Part shown: piece by piece, positions 13,551 to 24,192 of the stretch | How positions within the stretch are numbered: the first letter of the stretch is position 1 | How the letters are laid out: the number at the start of each line of letters is the position of its first letter | NCBI GenBank assembly: GCA_036251705.1 | Contig: CP133959.1 | Location: 2,171,195-2,235,194 of the forward strand | Length of the DNA: 64,000 bases | DNA from: Orbaceae bacterium lpD01 | GTDB lineage: Bacteria; Pseudomonadota; Gammaproteobacteria; Enterobacterales; Orbaceae | Direction: 5' to 3' | Program-made: the position numbers and the translations under genes | The notes under the pieces: generated by a model | What the model was told of the DNA's origin: nothing | The model's database searches: none | The model's input: the letters and a program-made list of their open reading frames with translations, nothing else

Positions 13551-14903
13551 ATGACCCAACATTATGATTACATTGCTATTGGCGGTGGTAGTGGTGGTAT
13601 CGCATCAGCAAACCGCGCAGCCTCTTATGGTAAAAAATGTGCGATTATCGAAGCCAAGCTGCTTGGCGGTACTTGCGTGAATGTCGGCTGCGTACCGAAA
13701 AAAATCATGTGGCATGCTGCGCAGATTGCAGAAGCCGTGCATAACTATGCGGCCGATTACGGTTTTGATGTGAGTGTGAATCAATTTAATTGGCAAAAGT
13801 TAGTCGAAAGTCGTCAGGGTTATATTGATCGTGTTCATCAATCCTATGATCGCGTCTTAAATAATAACCATGTAGATGTTATTCAAGGTTACGCACGATT
13901 TGTCGATAAACATACGGTTGAAGTAAATGGTAAGCAGTATACCGCCGACCATATTCTGATTGCGGTCGGTGGAAAGCCTACGATTCCTAATATTCCTGGT
14001 GCTGAATATGGTATTACCTCAGATGGTTTTTTTGAATTAACTCAACTCCCTAAACGAGTCGCGATTGTCGGCGCCGGTTATATTGCTTGCGAAATTGCAG
14101 GTGTTTTACATGCCTTAGGTGCTGAAACACATCAATTTGTTCGTATGGAGACACCACTGCGTTCATTTGATCCTTTAATTATTGAAACTTTAGTGGAAGT
14201 GATTAAAGCGGAAGGTCATCATTTACATAATTTCTCAGTACCAAAATCGATTGAAAAAAATGCTGATAACTCTTATAGACTCCATTTACAAGATGGTCAG
14301 CATTATGATATCGATTGTCTTATCTGGGCGATTGGTCGTGAACCCGCAACTGAGGGGATGAACTTGGATGCTGCCGGTATTAAAACGAATCAATGGGGCT
14401 TTATTGAGGTCGATAAATACCAAAATACCAATGTTGCTGGTATCTATAGTGTCGGTGATGATACAGAAGCAGCAGCATTAACGCCCGTTGCGGTAGCGGC
14501 TGGTCGACGTCTCTCTGAACGTCTGTTTAATCATAAACCTGATGAACATTTAGATTACAGCAACATCCCAACGGTGGTATTCACTCATCCTCCGATTGGT
14601 ACGGTAGGACTGACTGAACCACAAGCGATTGAAGCTTATGGTGCAGAGAATGTCAAAATCTATCGTTCAAGTTTTACCGCCATGTACACGGCTGTCACCG
14701 CGCATCGTCAGCCATGCCGGATGAAATTAGTCTGTGCAGGCAAAGAGGAAAAAATTGTCGGTATTCATGGCATCGGTTATGGTATGGATGAAATCTTACA
14801 AGGATTTGCAGTCGCTCTAAAAATGGGGGCGACCAAAAAAGACTTTGATAACACGATAGCAATTCATCCAACTGCCGCAGAAGAGTTTGTCACCATGCGT
14901 TAA
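13551..14903 (+). CDS. gor: glutathione-disulfide reductase
   Basis: Reduces oxidised glutathione with NADPH in the cytoplasm. The 450 residues show the FAD-binding [10 protein letters not shown], the redox pair Cys42/Cys47 in [13 protein letters not shown], the NADPH-binding [13 protein letters not shown], the second FAD motif [16 protein letters not shown], and the C-terminal active-site [15 protein letters not shown] lies before the ATG. It is a single-gene unit with a long terminator. Confidence 0.96.
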   Translation: MTQHYDYIAIGGGSGGIASANRAASYGKKCAIIEAKLLGGTCVNVGCVPKKIMWHAAQIAEAVHNYAADYGFDVSVNQFNWQKLVESRQGYIDRVHQSYDRVLNNNHVDVIQGYARFVDKHTVEVNGKQYTADHILIAVGGKPTIPNIPGAEYGITSDGFFELTQLPKRVAIVGAGYIACEIAGVLHALGAETHQFVRMETPLRSFDPLIIETLVEVIKAEGHHLHNFSVPKSIEKNADNSYRLHLQDGQHYDIDCLIWAIGREPATEGMNLDAAGIKTNQWGFIEVDKYQNTNVAGIYSVGDDTEAAALTPVAVAAGRRLSERLFNHKPDEHLDYSNIPTVVFTHPPIGTVGLTEPQAIEAYGAENVKIYRSSFTAMYTAVTAHRQPCRMKLVCAGKEEKIVGIHGIGYGMDEILQGFAVALKMGATKKDFDNTIAIHPTAAEEFVTMR

Positions 14904-14920
14904 TCAATATTTGATCGTAT

Positions 14921-14959
14921 TATTCACAAAAAAGGCTTTTATAGCCTTTTTTGTGAATA
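14921..14959 (+). terminator. gor terminator
   Basis: A 17-base stem, TATTCACAAAAAAGGCT (14921-14937) with AGCCTTTTTTGTGAATA (14943-14959), with loop TTTAT. It is symmetric, so it could act in both directions. Confidence 0.9.
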
Positions 14960-15119
14960 AGATACAGTCATCTCTCTCACAACAATAAACACTGACAATC
15001 TCATTTATGCCTCAATCCTCTGTTATTACCTATCACTAACCTTACTATTCAATATTGTTCTTTTAGCATCTTCATCGCTAATCATAATATATCTCACCAA
15101 TAAACAATAAATCTGAAAG

Positions 15120-15146
15120 AAAAATCTTTCAAACTGAAAGATTTTT
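15120..15146. promoter_or_regulatory. candidate SrlR operator upstream of srlA
   Basis: Perfect 12-base inverted repeat AAAAATCTTTCA / TGAAAGATTTTT around AAC, about 100 bases before srlA. Its core CTTTCA-N3-TGAAAG recurs ahead of srlR at 18585-18599. A third half-site CTGAAAGA lies just left at about 15113. Assignment to SrlR is inference from position. Nothing else is recognised in the 14960-15247 gap apart from a possible -10 (TTATGAT near 15190). Confidence 0.6.
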
Positions 15147-15247
15147 ATGGAACTGTGATCAGTTTAAAAGTTTTAGATCCATAAGATCGGTTATGATTTG
15201 CTTGTACAAAAACACAAACTCAAACTTTTAACTTAACAGGAGGCATT

Positions 15248-15796
15248 ATGATTGATGCTATCTCTTATGGCGCAGAGTGGTTTATTGGGCTTTTTCAGGA
15301 AGGTGGTAACGTCTTTGTCGGTATGGTAACCGGAATCTTACCGTTACTGATCTCATTATTAGTGGTGATGAATGCGCTGATCAAGCTGATTGGCCAGCAT
15401 CGCATTGAACGCTTAGCCCAAGCCTGTGCGAGTAATCCGCTATTACGCTATCTGGTGTTACCCTTGATTGGTACATTTGTTTTCTGTAATCCAATGACCC
15501 TCAGCTTAGGGCGATTCATGCCGGAGGTCTACAAGCCAAGCTACTACGCGGCCTCCTCTTATAGCTGCCACTCAATGAATGGACTATTTCCCCACGTCAA
15601 CCCTGGTGAGTTATTTGTTTATCTAGGCATCGCTTCTGGCTTAACTTCGCTGGGTTTACCATTAGGGCCTCTCGCGGTAAGTTACTTTTTAGTCGGTCTC
15701 TTCACTAACTTTTTCCGTGGTTGGATTACCGATTTTACGACCAGCATTTTTGAAAGAAAAATGGGCATTACATTAGATAGACAAGTTCGTCTTTAA
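15248..15796 (+). CDS. srlA: sorbitol (glucitol) PTS permease subunit IIC
   Basis: Membrane part of the sorbitol phosphotransferase system. The 182 residues match E. coli SrlA along their length, e.g. [10 protein letters not shown] at the start, [40 protein letters not shown] and [13 protein letters not shown]. Several membrane segments are visible. AGGAGG precedes the ATG. It is the first gene of srlAEBDMR. Confidence 0.96.
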   Translation: MIDAISYGAEWFIGLFQEGGNVFVGMVTGILPLLISLLVVMNALIKLIGQHRIERLAQACASNPLLRYLVLPLIGTFVFCNPMTLSLGRFMPEVYKPSYYAASSYSCHSMNGLFPHVNPGELFVYLGIASGLTSLGLPLGPLAVSYFLVGLFTNFFRGWITDFTTSIFERKMGITLDRQVRL

Positions 15797-15810
15797 CAGG
15801 AGCGCTCACA

Positions 15811-16818
15811 ATGACTAACATGATTCGAATTGAAAAAGGTGATGCCGGTTGGGGTGGACCATTAACACTGCCGGTGATTAAAGACAAAAAAATTGTCTAT
15901 ATTGCCGCGGGAACCCGACCTGCAATTGTTGACAAATTAGTTGAACTCACCGGTTGGCAAGCGATCGATGGCTTTAAAGAAGGTGAACCACCGAAAGAAG
16001 AGATCGGCGTTGCCGTCATTGATTGCGGTGGCACGTTGCGCTGCGGCATTTATCCGAAAAACCGTGTTCCAACCATCAATATTCATGCTACTGGTAAATC
16101 GGGACCTTTGGCACAGTATATTGTTGAGGACATTTATGTTTCTGGCGTCAAACCACAAAATATCACGCTGCTTGAAGAGCAAAAAAATGAAACAATTGAG
16201 GCGGCAAATCATCAGCCATCAATCCCTACAACACCAAGCCAAAGTCAACATAAAGACTACGATGCGACCAAAAAAATTAGTGAACAGAGTGATGGTTTGC
16301 TAGCTAAAATCGGCATAGGTATGGGTGCCGGGGTAGCTATCTTCTTTCAGGCTGGGCGAGATACTATTGATACTGTACTCAAGACCATCTTACCTTTTAT
16401 GGCGTTTGTCTCAGCGTTAATCGGCATCATTATCGCCTCAGGCCTCGGTGATTTAATTGCGCATGGTTTAGTCCCGTTAGCCAATAACCCTTTTGGGTTG
16501 GTTGCGCTGGCACTCATCTGCTCGTTTCCGCTTCTATCCCCCTTCTTGGGACCTGGTGCCGTTATTGCTCAGGTCATTGGCACCTTAGTCGGCGTGCAAA
16601 TTGGTTTAGGTAATATTCCGCCTTACCTTGCTCTGCCTGCTCTGTTTGCCATTAACTCACAAGCGGCCTGTGATTTTATTCCCGTGGGCTTATCCTTAGC
16701 TGAAGCGAAACAAGATACCGTACGCGTCGGCGTACCTTCGGTACTGGTGAGTCGTTTTCTGACTGGTGCACCAACCGTTTTGATTGCCTGGGCCGTGTCA
16801 TTCTTGATTTATCAGTAA
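15811..16818 (+). CDS. srlE: sorbitol PTS subunit IIBC
   Basis: Carries the IIB phosphorylation domain (Cys72 in [10 protein letters not shown]) followed by the IIC2 membrane domain, passing phosphate from SrlB to sorbitol. Recognisable stretches are [20 protein letters not shown] and [20 protein letters not shown]. At 335 residues it is somewhat longer than the E. coli protein (about 319). The extra length appears to be the Gln/Ser/Pro/Lys-rich linker at about 128-168. AGGAG precedes the ATG, 14 bases after srlA. Confidence 0.95.
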   Translation: MTNMIRIEKGDAGWGGPLTLPVIKDKKIVYIAAGTRPAIVDKLVELTGWQAIDGFKEGEPPKEEIGVAVIDCGGTLRCGIYPKNRVPTINIHATGKSGPLAQYIVEDIYVSGVKPQNITLLEEQKNETIEAANHQPSIPTTPSQSQHKDYDATKKISEQSDGLLAKIGIGMGAGVAIFFQAGRDTIDTVLKTILPFMAFVSALIGIIIASGLGDLIAHGLVPLANNPFGLVALALICSFPLLSPFLGPGAVIAQVIGTLVGVQIGLGNIPPYLALPALFAINSQAACDFIPVGLSLAEAKQDTVRVGVPSVLVSRFLTGAPTVLIAWAVSFLIYQ

Positions 16819-16867
16819 CTAAACGCATTGATGGGACAAATGCCCCATACACAGAAGGATCGCTTTT

Positions 16868-17239
16868 ATGTCAGATATCATTTATCAATCAACCATCACC
16901 CAAATCGGCGAACTAGCGCAAGATATCGTAGCCGATGGGATGTTAATCACGTTTAAGCAAGGTGCTCCTGCTGATTTAGTAGATTACTGCTTTATTCACT
17001 CGCACGATAAGCTGCGTGATGAACTGCGTATCGGCCAGATACTCCGTTTGGGTGAACAAGATTATATCGTTACCGCCGTAGGTGACGTCGCCACAACCAA
17101 TCTGCGGGAGCTTGGGCATATTACGCTGCGTTTTGATGGTGCCACTATTGCTGAACTCCCCGGCTGCGTTCATGTACAAGGCACGCTACCCATAGACCTG
17201 AGTGCTGGCCATCAGATAACTCTGATAAATAACCAGTGA
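16868..17239 (+). CDS. srlB: sorbitol PTS subunit IIA
   Basis: Cytoplasmic phosphocarrier between HPr and SrlE. The 123 residues align with E. coli SrlB over FKQGAPADLVDYCFIHSH (phospho-His about residue 44) and NLRELGHITLRFDG. AGAAGGA lies before the ATG. Third gene of the sorbitol operon. Confidence 0.95.
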   Translation: MSDIIYQSTITQIGELAQDIVADGMLITFKQGAPADLVDYCFIHSHDKLRDELRIGQILRLGEQDYIVTAVGDVATTNLRELGHITLRFDGATIAELPGCVHVQGTLPIDLSAGHQITLINNQ

Positions 17240-17298
17240 TCGATGACAGCGCCTCAGGTTGAGCTATTTTTTTAATCTTCATAATAAAGGTAAAAGAT

Positions 17299-18078
17299 AT
17301 GAAACAAGTTGCAGTAATTATCGGTGGTGGACAAACATTAGGTGAATTCTTATGTAAAGGTATTGCGGACGCAGGTTATCAGATTGCGGTTGCAGATTTA
17401 AATCTTAACAACGCTGAAAAAGTGGCCAGTGAGATTAATCAGCAACATGGTCACGGCAGTGCAAAAGCTTTTCAAGTGGATGCAACAGATGAAGCGAGTG
17501 TAGTAAAGCTGGCTGCCGATATTGAACAGACCTTCCAGCATGTCAATTTGCTGGTATACAGCGCCGGCATCGCTAAAGCGTCGCCAATTACTGAATTTGC
17601 ATTTAATGACTTTAATCTCTCGGTGAATGTCAATTTAACCGGTTACTTCTTATGTGCCAGAGAGATGGCTAAGCTCATGATCAAACACCATATTGCCGGT
17701 AGAATTATTCAAATCAATTCAAAATCGGGTAAAGTTGGCAGTAAACATAATAGTGGTTACAGTGCAGCTAAATTTGGTGGCGTTGGACTCACCCAATCTA
17801 TCGCTTTAGATTTAGCTGATTATGGTATCACCGTAAACTCGCTGATGCTGGGTAACCTCTTAAAATCGCCGATGTTTCAGTCACTGCTCCCGCAATATGC
17901 TAAAAAATTAGGTATTCCAGAATCACAAGTGGAACAAGTTTATATTGATAAGGTACCGCTAAAACGAGGATGTGATTATCAGGATGTCTTAAACGTATTG
18001 CTTTTTTATGCTAGTGATAAAGCTGCTTATTGTACCGGTCAATCAATTAACGTGACAGGTGGCCAGGTGATGTTCTAA
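17299..18078 (+). CDS. srlD: sorbitol-6-phosphate 2-dehydrogenase
   Basis: NAD-dependent short-chain dehydrogenase that oxidises sorbitol-6-phosphate to fructose-6-phosphate. The 259 residues have the nucleotide motif GGGQTLGEFL, the Asn motif NLLVYSAGIA, the catalytic Tyr/Lys in SGYSAAKFG, and the C-terminal CTGQSINVTGGQVMF typical of SrlD. AAAGGTAAA precedes the ATG. A strong hairpin follows, separating it from srlM. Confidence 0.95.
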   Translation: MKQVAVIIGGGQTLGEFLCKGIADAGYQIAVADLNLNNAEKVASEINQQHGHGSAKAFQVDATDEASVVKLAADIEQTFQHVNLLVYSAGIAKASPITEFAFNDFNLSVNVNLTGYFLCAREMAKLMIKHHIAGRIIQINSKSGKVGSKHNSGYSAAKFGGVGLTQSIALDLADYGITVNSLMLGNLLKSPMFQSLLPQYAKKLGIPESQVEQVYIDKVPLKRGCDYQDVLNVLLFYASDKAAYCTGQSINVTGGQVMF

Positions 18079-18095
18079 ACTGCCACTATCACTCG

Positions 18096-18127
18096 CTAAA
18101 TTAACAGGAGGCTTCCTGTTAATTTAG
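18096..18127 (+). terminator. intra-operon hairpin between srlD and srlM
   Basis: Perfect 14-base stem CTAAATTAACAGGA (18096-18109) / TCCTGTTAATTTAG (18114-18127) around a 4-base loop, with no T-run. It may act as an attenuator or RNA-stabilising structure, lowering srlMR relative to srlAEBD. Confidence 0.6.
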
Positions 18128-18149
18128 CTCATATTATCAATAGGAAATC

Positions 18150-18521
18150 ATGATGAATACCACTTCAGCGCTTATTACCTTAGCTATTATTGCCTGGTGC
18201 CTACAAATAGCTCTCAGCTGGCTGCAGATAAAACGTTTTAATCATGCTTTTACAACAATGCAAAAAGGTCACTATCTTGGCGTGGGTCGAAGTAAAACCG
18301 GTCGTTTTAAGCCAAGAGTGCTAATCGCGCTCTCATTTGATGAAAATCAGGTCGTGATCGATTCAGTTTTAATGAAAGGAGTGACGGTATTTTCCCTTCC
18401 CAAACCTATCCCACAGTTACATGGATTAGCCTTAACTCAAATTGATCCAGCCAAAATATTTCCTAATCAGATAGCTTGCCAAAGCGCGCTAGCCTCAGCA
18501 TTAACGTTAAAATCCGCTTAA
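18150..18521 (+). CDS. srlM: glucitol operon activator GutM
   Basis: GutM/SrlM is the small membrane-anchored activator of the glucitol operon. The 123 residues begin with one hydrophobic segment (ITLAIIAWCLQIALSWL) and continue with MQKGHYLGVGRSKTG, the most conserved part of the family. A second ATG follows the first directly. AGGAA lies 5 to 8 bases upstream. Confidence 0.9.
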   Translation: MMNTTSALITLAIIAWCLQIALSWLQIKRFNHAFTTMQKGHYLGVGRSKTGRFKPRVLIALSFDENQVVIDSVLMKGVTVFSLPKPIPQLHGLALTQIDPAKIFPNQIACQSALASALTLKSA

Positions 18522-18584
18522 ATCAGCACGATATTCATACTATTGGTGGCTATCAAACACCATCGGTTTATCTCCTTAATACAG

Positions 18585-18599
18585 CTTTCATTTTGAAAG
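18585..18599. promoter_or_regulatory. candidate SrlR operator upstream of srlR
   Basis: CTTTCA-TTT-TGAAAG, the same core as the inverted repeat ahead of srlA. It lies in the srlM-srlR gap about 80 bases before the srlR start, suggesting a separate autoregulated srlR promoter. Confidence 0.55.
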
Positions 18600-18680
18600 T
18601 TGTTTCCTTTTATTATGAAATAAGTTATCTTAAGCGATAATCAACCCAATTCATGATTTATTAGGTGTCAATTAAATGCT

Positions 18681-19457
18681 ATGAAAGTGAAAGAACGTCA
18701 ATCTGCCATTCTCAATTACTTAGAAAGCCAAGGACCGGTATCAGTCGATACACTGGCGGCGCAATTCGCGACAACCGGTACCACCATCAGAAAAGATTTA
18801 ACCCAATTAGCTGAAAATAACTTAGTCATTCGGACTTATGGTGGTGCGATGCTCAATAAAGAAGCGGGTGATCAACCCATCGATCATAAGACCTTTATTA
18901 ACATCACCAAAAAACAGTGTATTGCCGAATACGCAGCCAAATTGATTCATGAGGGAGACTCGCTGATTTTTGATGCCGGTAGTACTGTGGCACAAATGAT
19001 CCCTATGCTGACTAAATTTAATAACTTAACGATCATGACCAATAGTCTGCATATGGTGAATGAATTAGTCAGCTCAAATAAGGATCAGACCGTTATTCTT
19101 ACCGGTGGCACTTTTCGACGTAAATCAGCCTCTTTTCATAGTAACAATATACTGGCACAAGCCGCCTTTGAAGGTTACACCTTTGATAAACTGTTTATGG
19201 GGGCTGATGGCGTTGATTTAACGGGCGGAGTCACCACATTTAATGAAAGTTATCATGGTAGTGTCGCTATGTGCAAAGCTGCTGCCAAAGTCATTTTATT
19301 AGTTGATTCATCAAAATTTGGCCGGCGTAGCCCAAATGTGGTGTGTGACTTAAAAACCGTGAATACCATTATTACCGATGATGAACTCGAACGTAAATAT
19401 GTCGAGGCCCTGACTGAGTTAGGTATTGAAGTTATTCAAGTCAGTTCACCGTCATAG
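18681..19457 (+). CDS. srlR: DeoR-family sorbitol operon repressor
   Basis: The 258 residues have a DeoR helix-turn-helix at about 6-57 ([30 protein letters not shown]) and a sugar-phosphate sensor domain with [20 protein letters not shown] and GADGVD. Length and place after srlM match E. coli SrlR. The E. coli downstream gene gutQ is absent; recD converges, and its stop lies 4 bases away. No clear terminator is visible between them. Confidence 0.94.
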   Translation: MKVKERQSAILNYLESQGPVSVDTLAAQFATTGTTIRKDLTQLAENNLVIRTYGGAMLNKEAGDQPIDHKTFINITKKQCIAEYAAKLIHEGDSLIFDAGSTVAQMIPMLTKFNNLTIMTNSLHMVNELVSSNKDQTVILTGGTFRRKSASFHSNNILAQAAFEGYTFDKLFMGADGVDLTGGVTTFNESYHGSVAMCKAAAKVILLVDSSKFGRRSPNVVCDLKTVNTIITDDELERKYVEALTELGIEVIQVSSPS

Positions 19458-19461
19458 GCGG

Positions 19462-21342
19462 TTAAGAGGCCTGTATTATATTATCCACCAGACCCGTTTG
19501 ACGCTCAATCTGGGACTGGATGCATTTTTCTAAGATCGGTAAACGGCTATATAGCGTCATCTTTTGTTTCGCTCGGGTAACCGCAGTATAAAGTAATGAA
19601 CGTGTGAGCAGTGGATTATACTCAGTCGGCAATACCAGCGCAGTATGCTCAAATTCTGATCCTTGCGATTTGTGAACAGTCATGACAAAAACCGTCTCGT
19701 GTAGCGGTAATCGATAAGGTGATAACCCTTTAACAGAGCCATCCGCTTGTTCGAAATAAACACGTTTTTTACTGCGATCTGCAGTGGACGGTAAGGTAAT
19801 ACCGATATCACCATTATACAGACCTAATTCTGGATAATTTTTCAAAATCATGACCGGCCGACCTAAATACCACGATTGCTCATCTGAACGCATGATCAAT
19901 CCCTGCTTGACTAACAGCGCTTCGATTTGTCGGTTTAAGCCATTCACACCAAACTTACCTTCGCGCAGTGCAGCCAAAAGACGAAAACGACCAAATAATC
20001 TCAGTGCGTTGCTAATATCAAACTGCGCAGTTTGGATATATTGCAAATAGTCATGGTAACCCCTCGCCACTTGCTCAATCATCAGCGGATAATCCTGCTC
20101 TGCAGCTAAGGCACAAAATTCAATATCAGGATATTGCTGACTCAGTAATAGCTGACGAGCTTGATAACTATCACCCTGCTTGATATAACTGGCTAACTGA
20201 CCGATACCTGAATGAGCCTGAAATCGATAACTTTTTTGTAGTAAACAGATATTATCGGCAATCATGTTTACCTGGGGCGATGTCGGAATATCATAACCGG
20301 TGAGCTGTTTTAATATTAACGCTTGTGAGGCAGTATATTCACCTTGCGCAAATGAACATAAATCACCTAATACCGCCCCCGCTTCCACGGATGAGAGCTG
20401 TTCCCTGTCGCCTAATAAAACTAATCGGGTTTGTGCGGGTAACGCATCAATAATGCTGGCCATCATCGATAAATCAACCATCGATGCCTCATCAATAATT
20501 AAAATATCCACATGTAAAGGATTATCATGGTGATACGTAAACTGCGCAGAGTGAGGCGATACCCCAAGTAAACGATGCAGCGTCACCGCTTCATTGGGTA
20601 AGAATAAGTTTATCTGCTTTGGCGATAATAACCGTCCCATCGCCTGATTCAACGATTCAGTCAAGCGCGCAGCGGCTTTACCCGTCGGCGCAGCGGCCAT
20701 AATACGTAACGGTTTACCGTGGTTTAATTGGCCAAGCACTAAAGCGGCCAATAATTTGGCAACTGTGGTGGTTTTACCAGTTCCCGGGCCACCAGAAATA
20801 ATCGCAACTTGTCTGGTTAAGGCGGTTGCAACCGCAATTTTTTGCCAGTCAGGTACGGATAAATTATCCGGAAAGAGTTGTTCAAGAATTGCAGTTAATG
20901 AGGAGATATCAGTATTGTCAGACTGACTCATACGACAAAAATAGTGACTCACTTTTTGCTCATCAAGCCAAAGGCGCTGGAAATAGAGTCGTTCATGTTG
21001 CCAAATGAGCGGCGTATTCGTCTCTCCTGTACTCACAATCGTTGACGCAGCCAAAAGCTGCTGCCAATCACTGACAGAGGGTGAGTCAAGTTGTAAGCAA
21101 AACTCAGTGATTAGCGACGCTTCTCGACCGGCAAATAAGTCAGTTTGCGTCAAGTGATCCACTGAGATACAGACATGACCTGCACGAGTTTGAGCGCTGA
21201 GATAACTAATCAAAAAATGAAATCGCTGTTTAGCGATACCTTGAAAGTGCGTTTTATCGGCTAAAAATGAGCCAAGATGCACATCAAGCGCTGAAAATAG
21301 TTTTTTCTCTACCGCTTGCTGAAATAACGAGATCATCTTCAC
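19462..21342 (-). CDS. recD: exodeoxyribonuclease V alpha subunit
   Basis: RecD is the 5'-3' helicase motor of RecBCD, used in double-strand break repair. The 626 residues carry Walker A GGPGTGKT (184-191), IIDEASMVDLSMM (Walker B), GDREQLSSVEAGAVLGDL, and the C-terminal VMTVHKSQGSEF and YTAVTRAKQ helicase motifs. The start is probably GTG, placed 5 bases after AGGA; an ATG lies two codons further in. recB and recC are not adjacent in this window. Confidence 0.95.
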   Translation of the reverse strand: MKMISLFQQAVEKKLFSALDVHLGSFLADKTHFQGIAKQRFHFLISYLSAQTRAGHVCISVDHLTQTDLFAGREASLITEFCLQLDSPSVSDWQQLLAASTIVSTGETNTPLIWQHERLYFQRLWLDEQKVSHYFCRMSQSDNTDISSLTAILEQLFPDNLSVPDWQKIAVATALTRQVAIISGGPGTGKTTTVAKLLAALVLGQLNHGKPLRIMAAAPTGKAAARLTESLNQAMGRLLSPKQINLFLPNEAVTLHRLLGVSPHSAQFTYHHDNPLHVDILIIDEASMVDLSMMASIIDALPAQTRLVLLGDREQLSSVEAGAVLGDLCSFAQGEYTASQALILKQLTGYDIPTSPQVNMIADNICLLQKSYRFQAHSGIGQLASYIKQGDSYQARQLLLSQQYPDIEFCALAAEQDYPLMIEQVARGYHDYLQYIQTAQFDISNALRLFGRFRLLAALREGKFGVNGLNRQIEALLVKQGLIMRSDEQSWYLGRPVMILKNYPELGLYNGDIGITLPSTADRSKKRVYFEQADGSVKGLSPYRLPLHETVFVMTVHKSQGSEFEHTALVLPTEYNPLLTRSLLYTAVTRAKQKMTLYSRLPILEKCIQSQIERQTGLVDNIIQAS

Positions 21343-21473
21343 GCTTATCCTATTGTCAAGTTTAGCCGATTTTTAAGCTCATCGTTTAATATCGTACACA
21401 GCCACTATCCGCCAGCCTGTCAGCACAACAACCTGGTACAAACAGACTCTTTAGTGATTCATCAACCTTCGTC

Positions 21474-22382
21474 TTAGTCGAGACAAAGTAAAGCGGCACC
21501 ACGCGCACCACCTGAATCACCAAAACGCGCTTTTTCAATGCGAGGCGCTTTCATCATCTTTAATAGATAACGTGGCAAACGCTTAGGTAATTCGGCATAA
21601 ATCTCATCAAAATTCGATAAGCCACCGCCGATAACCACTAATTCGGCATCAAGCACCACCAGCAGATTGGCTAAATAAAGGGCTAATAATTCCATATAGC
21701 GATCGACATGTGCCACCGCTTTCGGCTCTTTAGCATAGTAATGCTCAATAATTTTAGGTGCAGGAATTGATTCTTGATAAAAATGTTTATATAGCCAGGT
21801 AAACCCAGTGCCGGATAAATAACGTTCACAGCACCCTACCTGGCCACAACCACAAAGCATCAGCGGAATATCTGCCCCTAAGATCGCCAGCGCATCAATC
21901 GGTAACTTCATATGACCAATCTCACCCGCACAGCCGTTTAGACCCGATACAATCTCCTGATTGATGACTAGTCCACCACCCAGCCCAGTGCCTAAAATCA
22001 CCCCTAAAACATTGGCATATTGCTTAAATTCTGGATCATGTGATTCTGAGAGCGTAAAACAGTTGGCGTCATTATTGATCTCAATAGGACGACTTAATTT
22101 TTTTTCAAGGTCTTGAATAAACGGTTTATTTTTGGCGATCTCAATATTGGTCGTAAAAACGGTTTTATGATGAACATCAACAATACCTGGCACCCCAATC
22201 CCAACCGCACCTTTTTGACCAAATTTTTCATCGGCCTCAAAGACCAGTCCAGCAAAGGCTTCTAAAAATGAGTGATAGCTATCATGAGGGGTATCTATTC
22301 GCTTTCGCCAAACTTCTTTCAGCTGCTTATCAAATACGGCAATCTCAATTTTAGTGCCACCAACATCAAAACCATATAACAT
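21474..22382 (-). CDS. nagK: N-acetyl-D-glucosamine kinase (ROK family)
   Basis: Phosphorylates GlcNAc in the cytoplasm, mainly for recycled cell-wall sugar. The 302 residues show the ATP motif YGFDVGGTKIEIAVFD, GIGVPGIV, the catalytic NNDANCFTLSE region, LGTGLGGGLV, and the ROK zinc site CGCGQVGCCERYLSG. E. coli NagK is the closest family member by eye. It stands alone between recD and pcm. Confidence 0.93.
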   Translation of the reverse strand: MLYGFDVGGTKIEIAVFDKQLKEVWRKRIDTPHDSYHSFLEAFAGLVFEADEKFGQKGAVGIGVPGIVDVHHKTVFTTNIEIAKNKPFIQDLEKKLSRPIEINNDANCFTLSESHDPEFKQYANVLGVILGTGLGGGLVINQEIVSGLNGCAGEIGHMKLPIDALAILGADIPLMLCGCGQVGCCERYLSGTGFTWLYKHFYQESIPAPKIIEHYYAKEPKAVAHVDRYMELLALYLANLLVVLDAELVVIGGGLSNFDEIYAELPKRLPRYLLKMMKAPRIEKARFGDSGGARGAALLCLD

Positions 22383-22524
22383 AACTTACTCCCTATTATC
22401 TCTTATCCTGTTATATATAAACTGACTTATCATCAGAGAGTAAGAGATTTAATCAATAATACTTTTCAAATGACGTGAAAGCGTCTTAAATTATAAAAAG
22501 TTATAAAAAGGTAAAACTCGCTGA

Positions 22525-23151
22525 CTAGACCAAATCGCCTTTCACCAAAGGAACAAAATTAACCGGAGCGATAGTTTGCACTTTAAAACGATCTTTTTCA
22601 CGAACAATCACTTGTAATGTCTGTTTATCAGCACCGACTGGAATGACTAAGCGCCCTCCATCAGCCAGCTGATAAACTAAATCCTGTGGGATTTCTATCG
22701 CGGCAGCGGTCACCATAATGCCATCAAATGGCGCCTGTTCTGGCCAACCGAGCCAACCATCGCCATGTCGGGTTGAAACATTATGAATATCGAGCTGCTT
22801 GAGGCGCCTTTTGGTATTCCACTGCAAACTCTTAATGCGTTCAACTGACCAGACATGCTCAACCAAATGGGATAGAATTGCCGTTTGATACCCTGATCCA
22901 GTACCAATTTCAAGTATTTTTGCGGTCGGTTTTAATGCTAATAATTCTGTCATTCTCGCAACGATATAAGGCTGTGAAATCGTTTGCCCCGCCCCGATGG
23001 GCAGCGCACGATTATCATAAGCTTGATGAGATAGTGCTTCATCAATAAACCGTTCACGCGGAATTAATGCGATCGCTTTTAATACAGCGTCATCTTTGAT
23101 ACCTAATTGACGCAGCTGAGTCAGCAGTGATTGCATTTTTTTATTAAACAT
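22525..23151 (-). CDS. pcm: protein-L-isoaspartate O-methyltransferase
   Basis: Repairs isoaspartyl residues in aged proteins using SAM. The 208 residues align with E. coli Pcm throughout: PREKFVDEA-like [29 protein letters not shown], the SAM motif [11 protein letters not shown], and FVPLVKGDL at the end. In E. coli surE lies between truD and pcm. Here the truD stop is 27 bases upstream and surE is missing. Confidence 0.95.
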   Translation of the reverse strand: MFNKKMQSLLTQLRQLGIKDDAVLKAIALIPRERFIDEALSHQAYDNRALPIGAGQTISQPYIVARMTELLALKPTAKILEIGTGSGYQTAILSHLVEHVWSVERIKSLQWNTKRRLKQLDIHNVSTRHGDGWLGWPEQAPFDGIMVTAAAIEIPQDLVYQLADGGRLVIPVGADKQTLQVIVREKDRFKVQTIAPVNFVPLVKGDLV

Positions 23152-23178
23152 TAAACCCCCACAACGAAAAAGTAGACA

Positions 23179-24192
23179 TTAATTCACAATCAGTTCTCGT
23201 AAAATACTCGTTGCATAGCTCCCCGCCGGCAACCAAAAATGCATTTTTAAGGTTTGCTCGTCTATCCACTGCCAAGTCAGCTCACTTGGTTTTAATAAAA
23301 TCGCCCGTCGACTAGTCATCAGACGCTCTTTTTTTAATAAATCAATCAAGCTTTGCCATTTATCCAGGCATTGTAGTTCAAACTGCTTTGCAGCCTCTTG
23401 CGTACCAAGTGCATCATCCCCAACCATCGGCGCAGTAATTTGCAGCTCATTGTTATCGATACGCTGTTGTAATTCTGGCAATTCGGCGGCTAATGCCAAA
23501 AACCAGCTGCCTCGGCCGGTGAGTTGTAAAGCATCACCCGCTAGTGCGGTTGATGAGGTGTGATGAATAATGCGTTCGCTCACAATATCATTAAAAATGG
23601 CACTTCTTGCAGCAGATAGATAAAAACTTCTTTTTTGTCTATCTTTAACTTTAATTTCGCCATCAGCCCAGCGCTGAGCCTGCGTAATATTATGATTATC
23701 ACGGCCGAAACGCTGTTCACCAAAATAGTTCGGTACGCCCTGCTGTGTAATCAGCTGTAAACGCGCGTCAAGTGCCTGACGATCACTGATATCACGAATC
23801 ATTAAACTAAACCAGTTACCTTTTAATACACCAACCCGCAATTTTTTCGACTGTCTGGTTACCCGCAAAATTTCACAGCCTTCTAACGCAAAGGCAGAAA
23901 AATCAGGTGTCTCTTTTCCCGGCATATGTAAGCCAAACCACTGCTCGGTTACCGCTTGACGATCTTTTAATCCGGCATAAGTAGCCAGTTTGGCTGAAAT
24001 ACCGGCGAACTTGGCCAGCTGCTCAGCAACAAATTGCGTATTACAATCTGTTTTACGCAGATAAATAAGTACATGCTCACCTTGCCCATCAGGTTCAAAA
24101 CCCAGATCTTCTTTGACGATAAAATCAGCACATTGCTGTTTATATTCAGCCGTAACGGCTGGTTGCCCATGTAAATACGCGAGAGGAGTCAT
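23179..24192 (-). CDS. truD: tRNA pseudouridine(13) synthase
   Basis: Makes pseudouridine 13 in tRNA-Glu. The 337 residues have the catalytic Asp77 in [15 protein letters not shown] and the TruD insertion domain, with [11 protein letters not shown] before it. The start overlaps the ispF stop by 4 bases (ATGA), so the two are translationally coupled. Confidence 0.95.
   Translation of the reverse strand: MTPLAYLHGQPAVTAEYKQQCADFIVKEDLGFEPDGQGEHVLIYLRKTDCNTQFVAEQLAKFAGISAKLATYAGLKDRQAVTEQWFGLHMPGKETPDFSAFALEGCEILRVTRQSKKLRVGVLKGNWFSLMIRDISDRQALDARLQLITQQGVPNYFGEQRFGRDNHNITQAQRWADGEIKVKDRQKRSFYLSAARSAIFNDIVSERIIHHTSSTALAGDALQLTGRGSWFLALAAELPELQQRIDNNELQITAPMVGDDALGTQEAAKQFELQCLDKWQSLIDLLKKERLMTSRRAILLKPSELTWQWIDEQTLKMHFWLPAGSYATSILRELIVN

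Noticed and set aside
15140-15200. CRP site upstream of srlA (TGTGATCAG...)
   Set aside because: Only the left half matches; the right half shows no TCACA.
19462-21342. recD standing alone as sign of an altered RecBCD system
   Set aside because: All motifs are intact and recB/recC can be elsewhere in the genome; the window cannot say.
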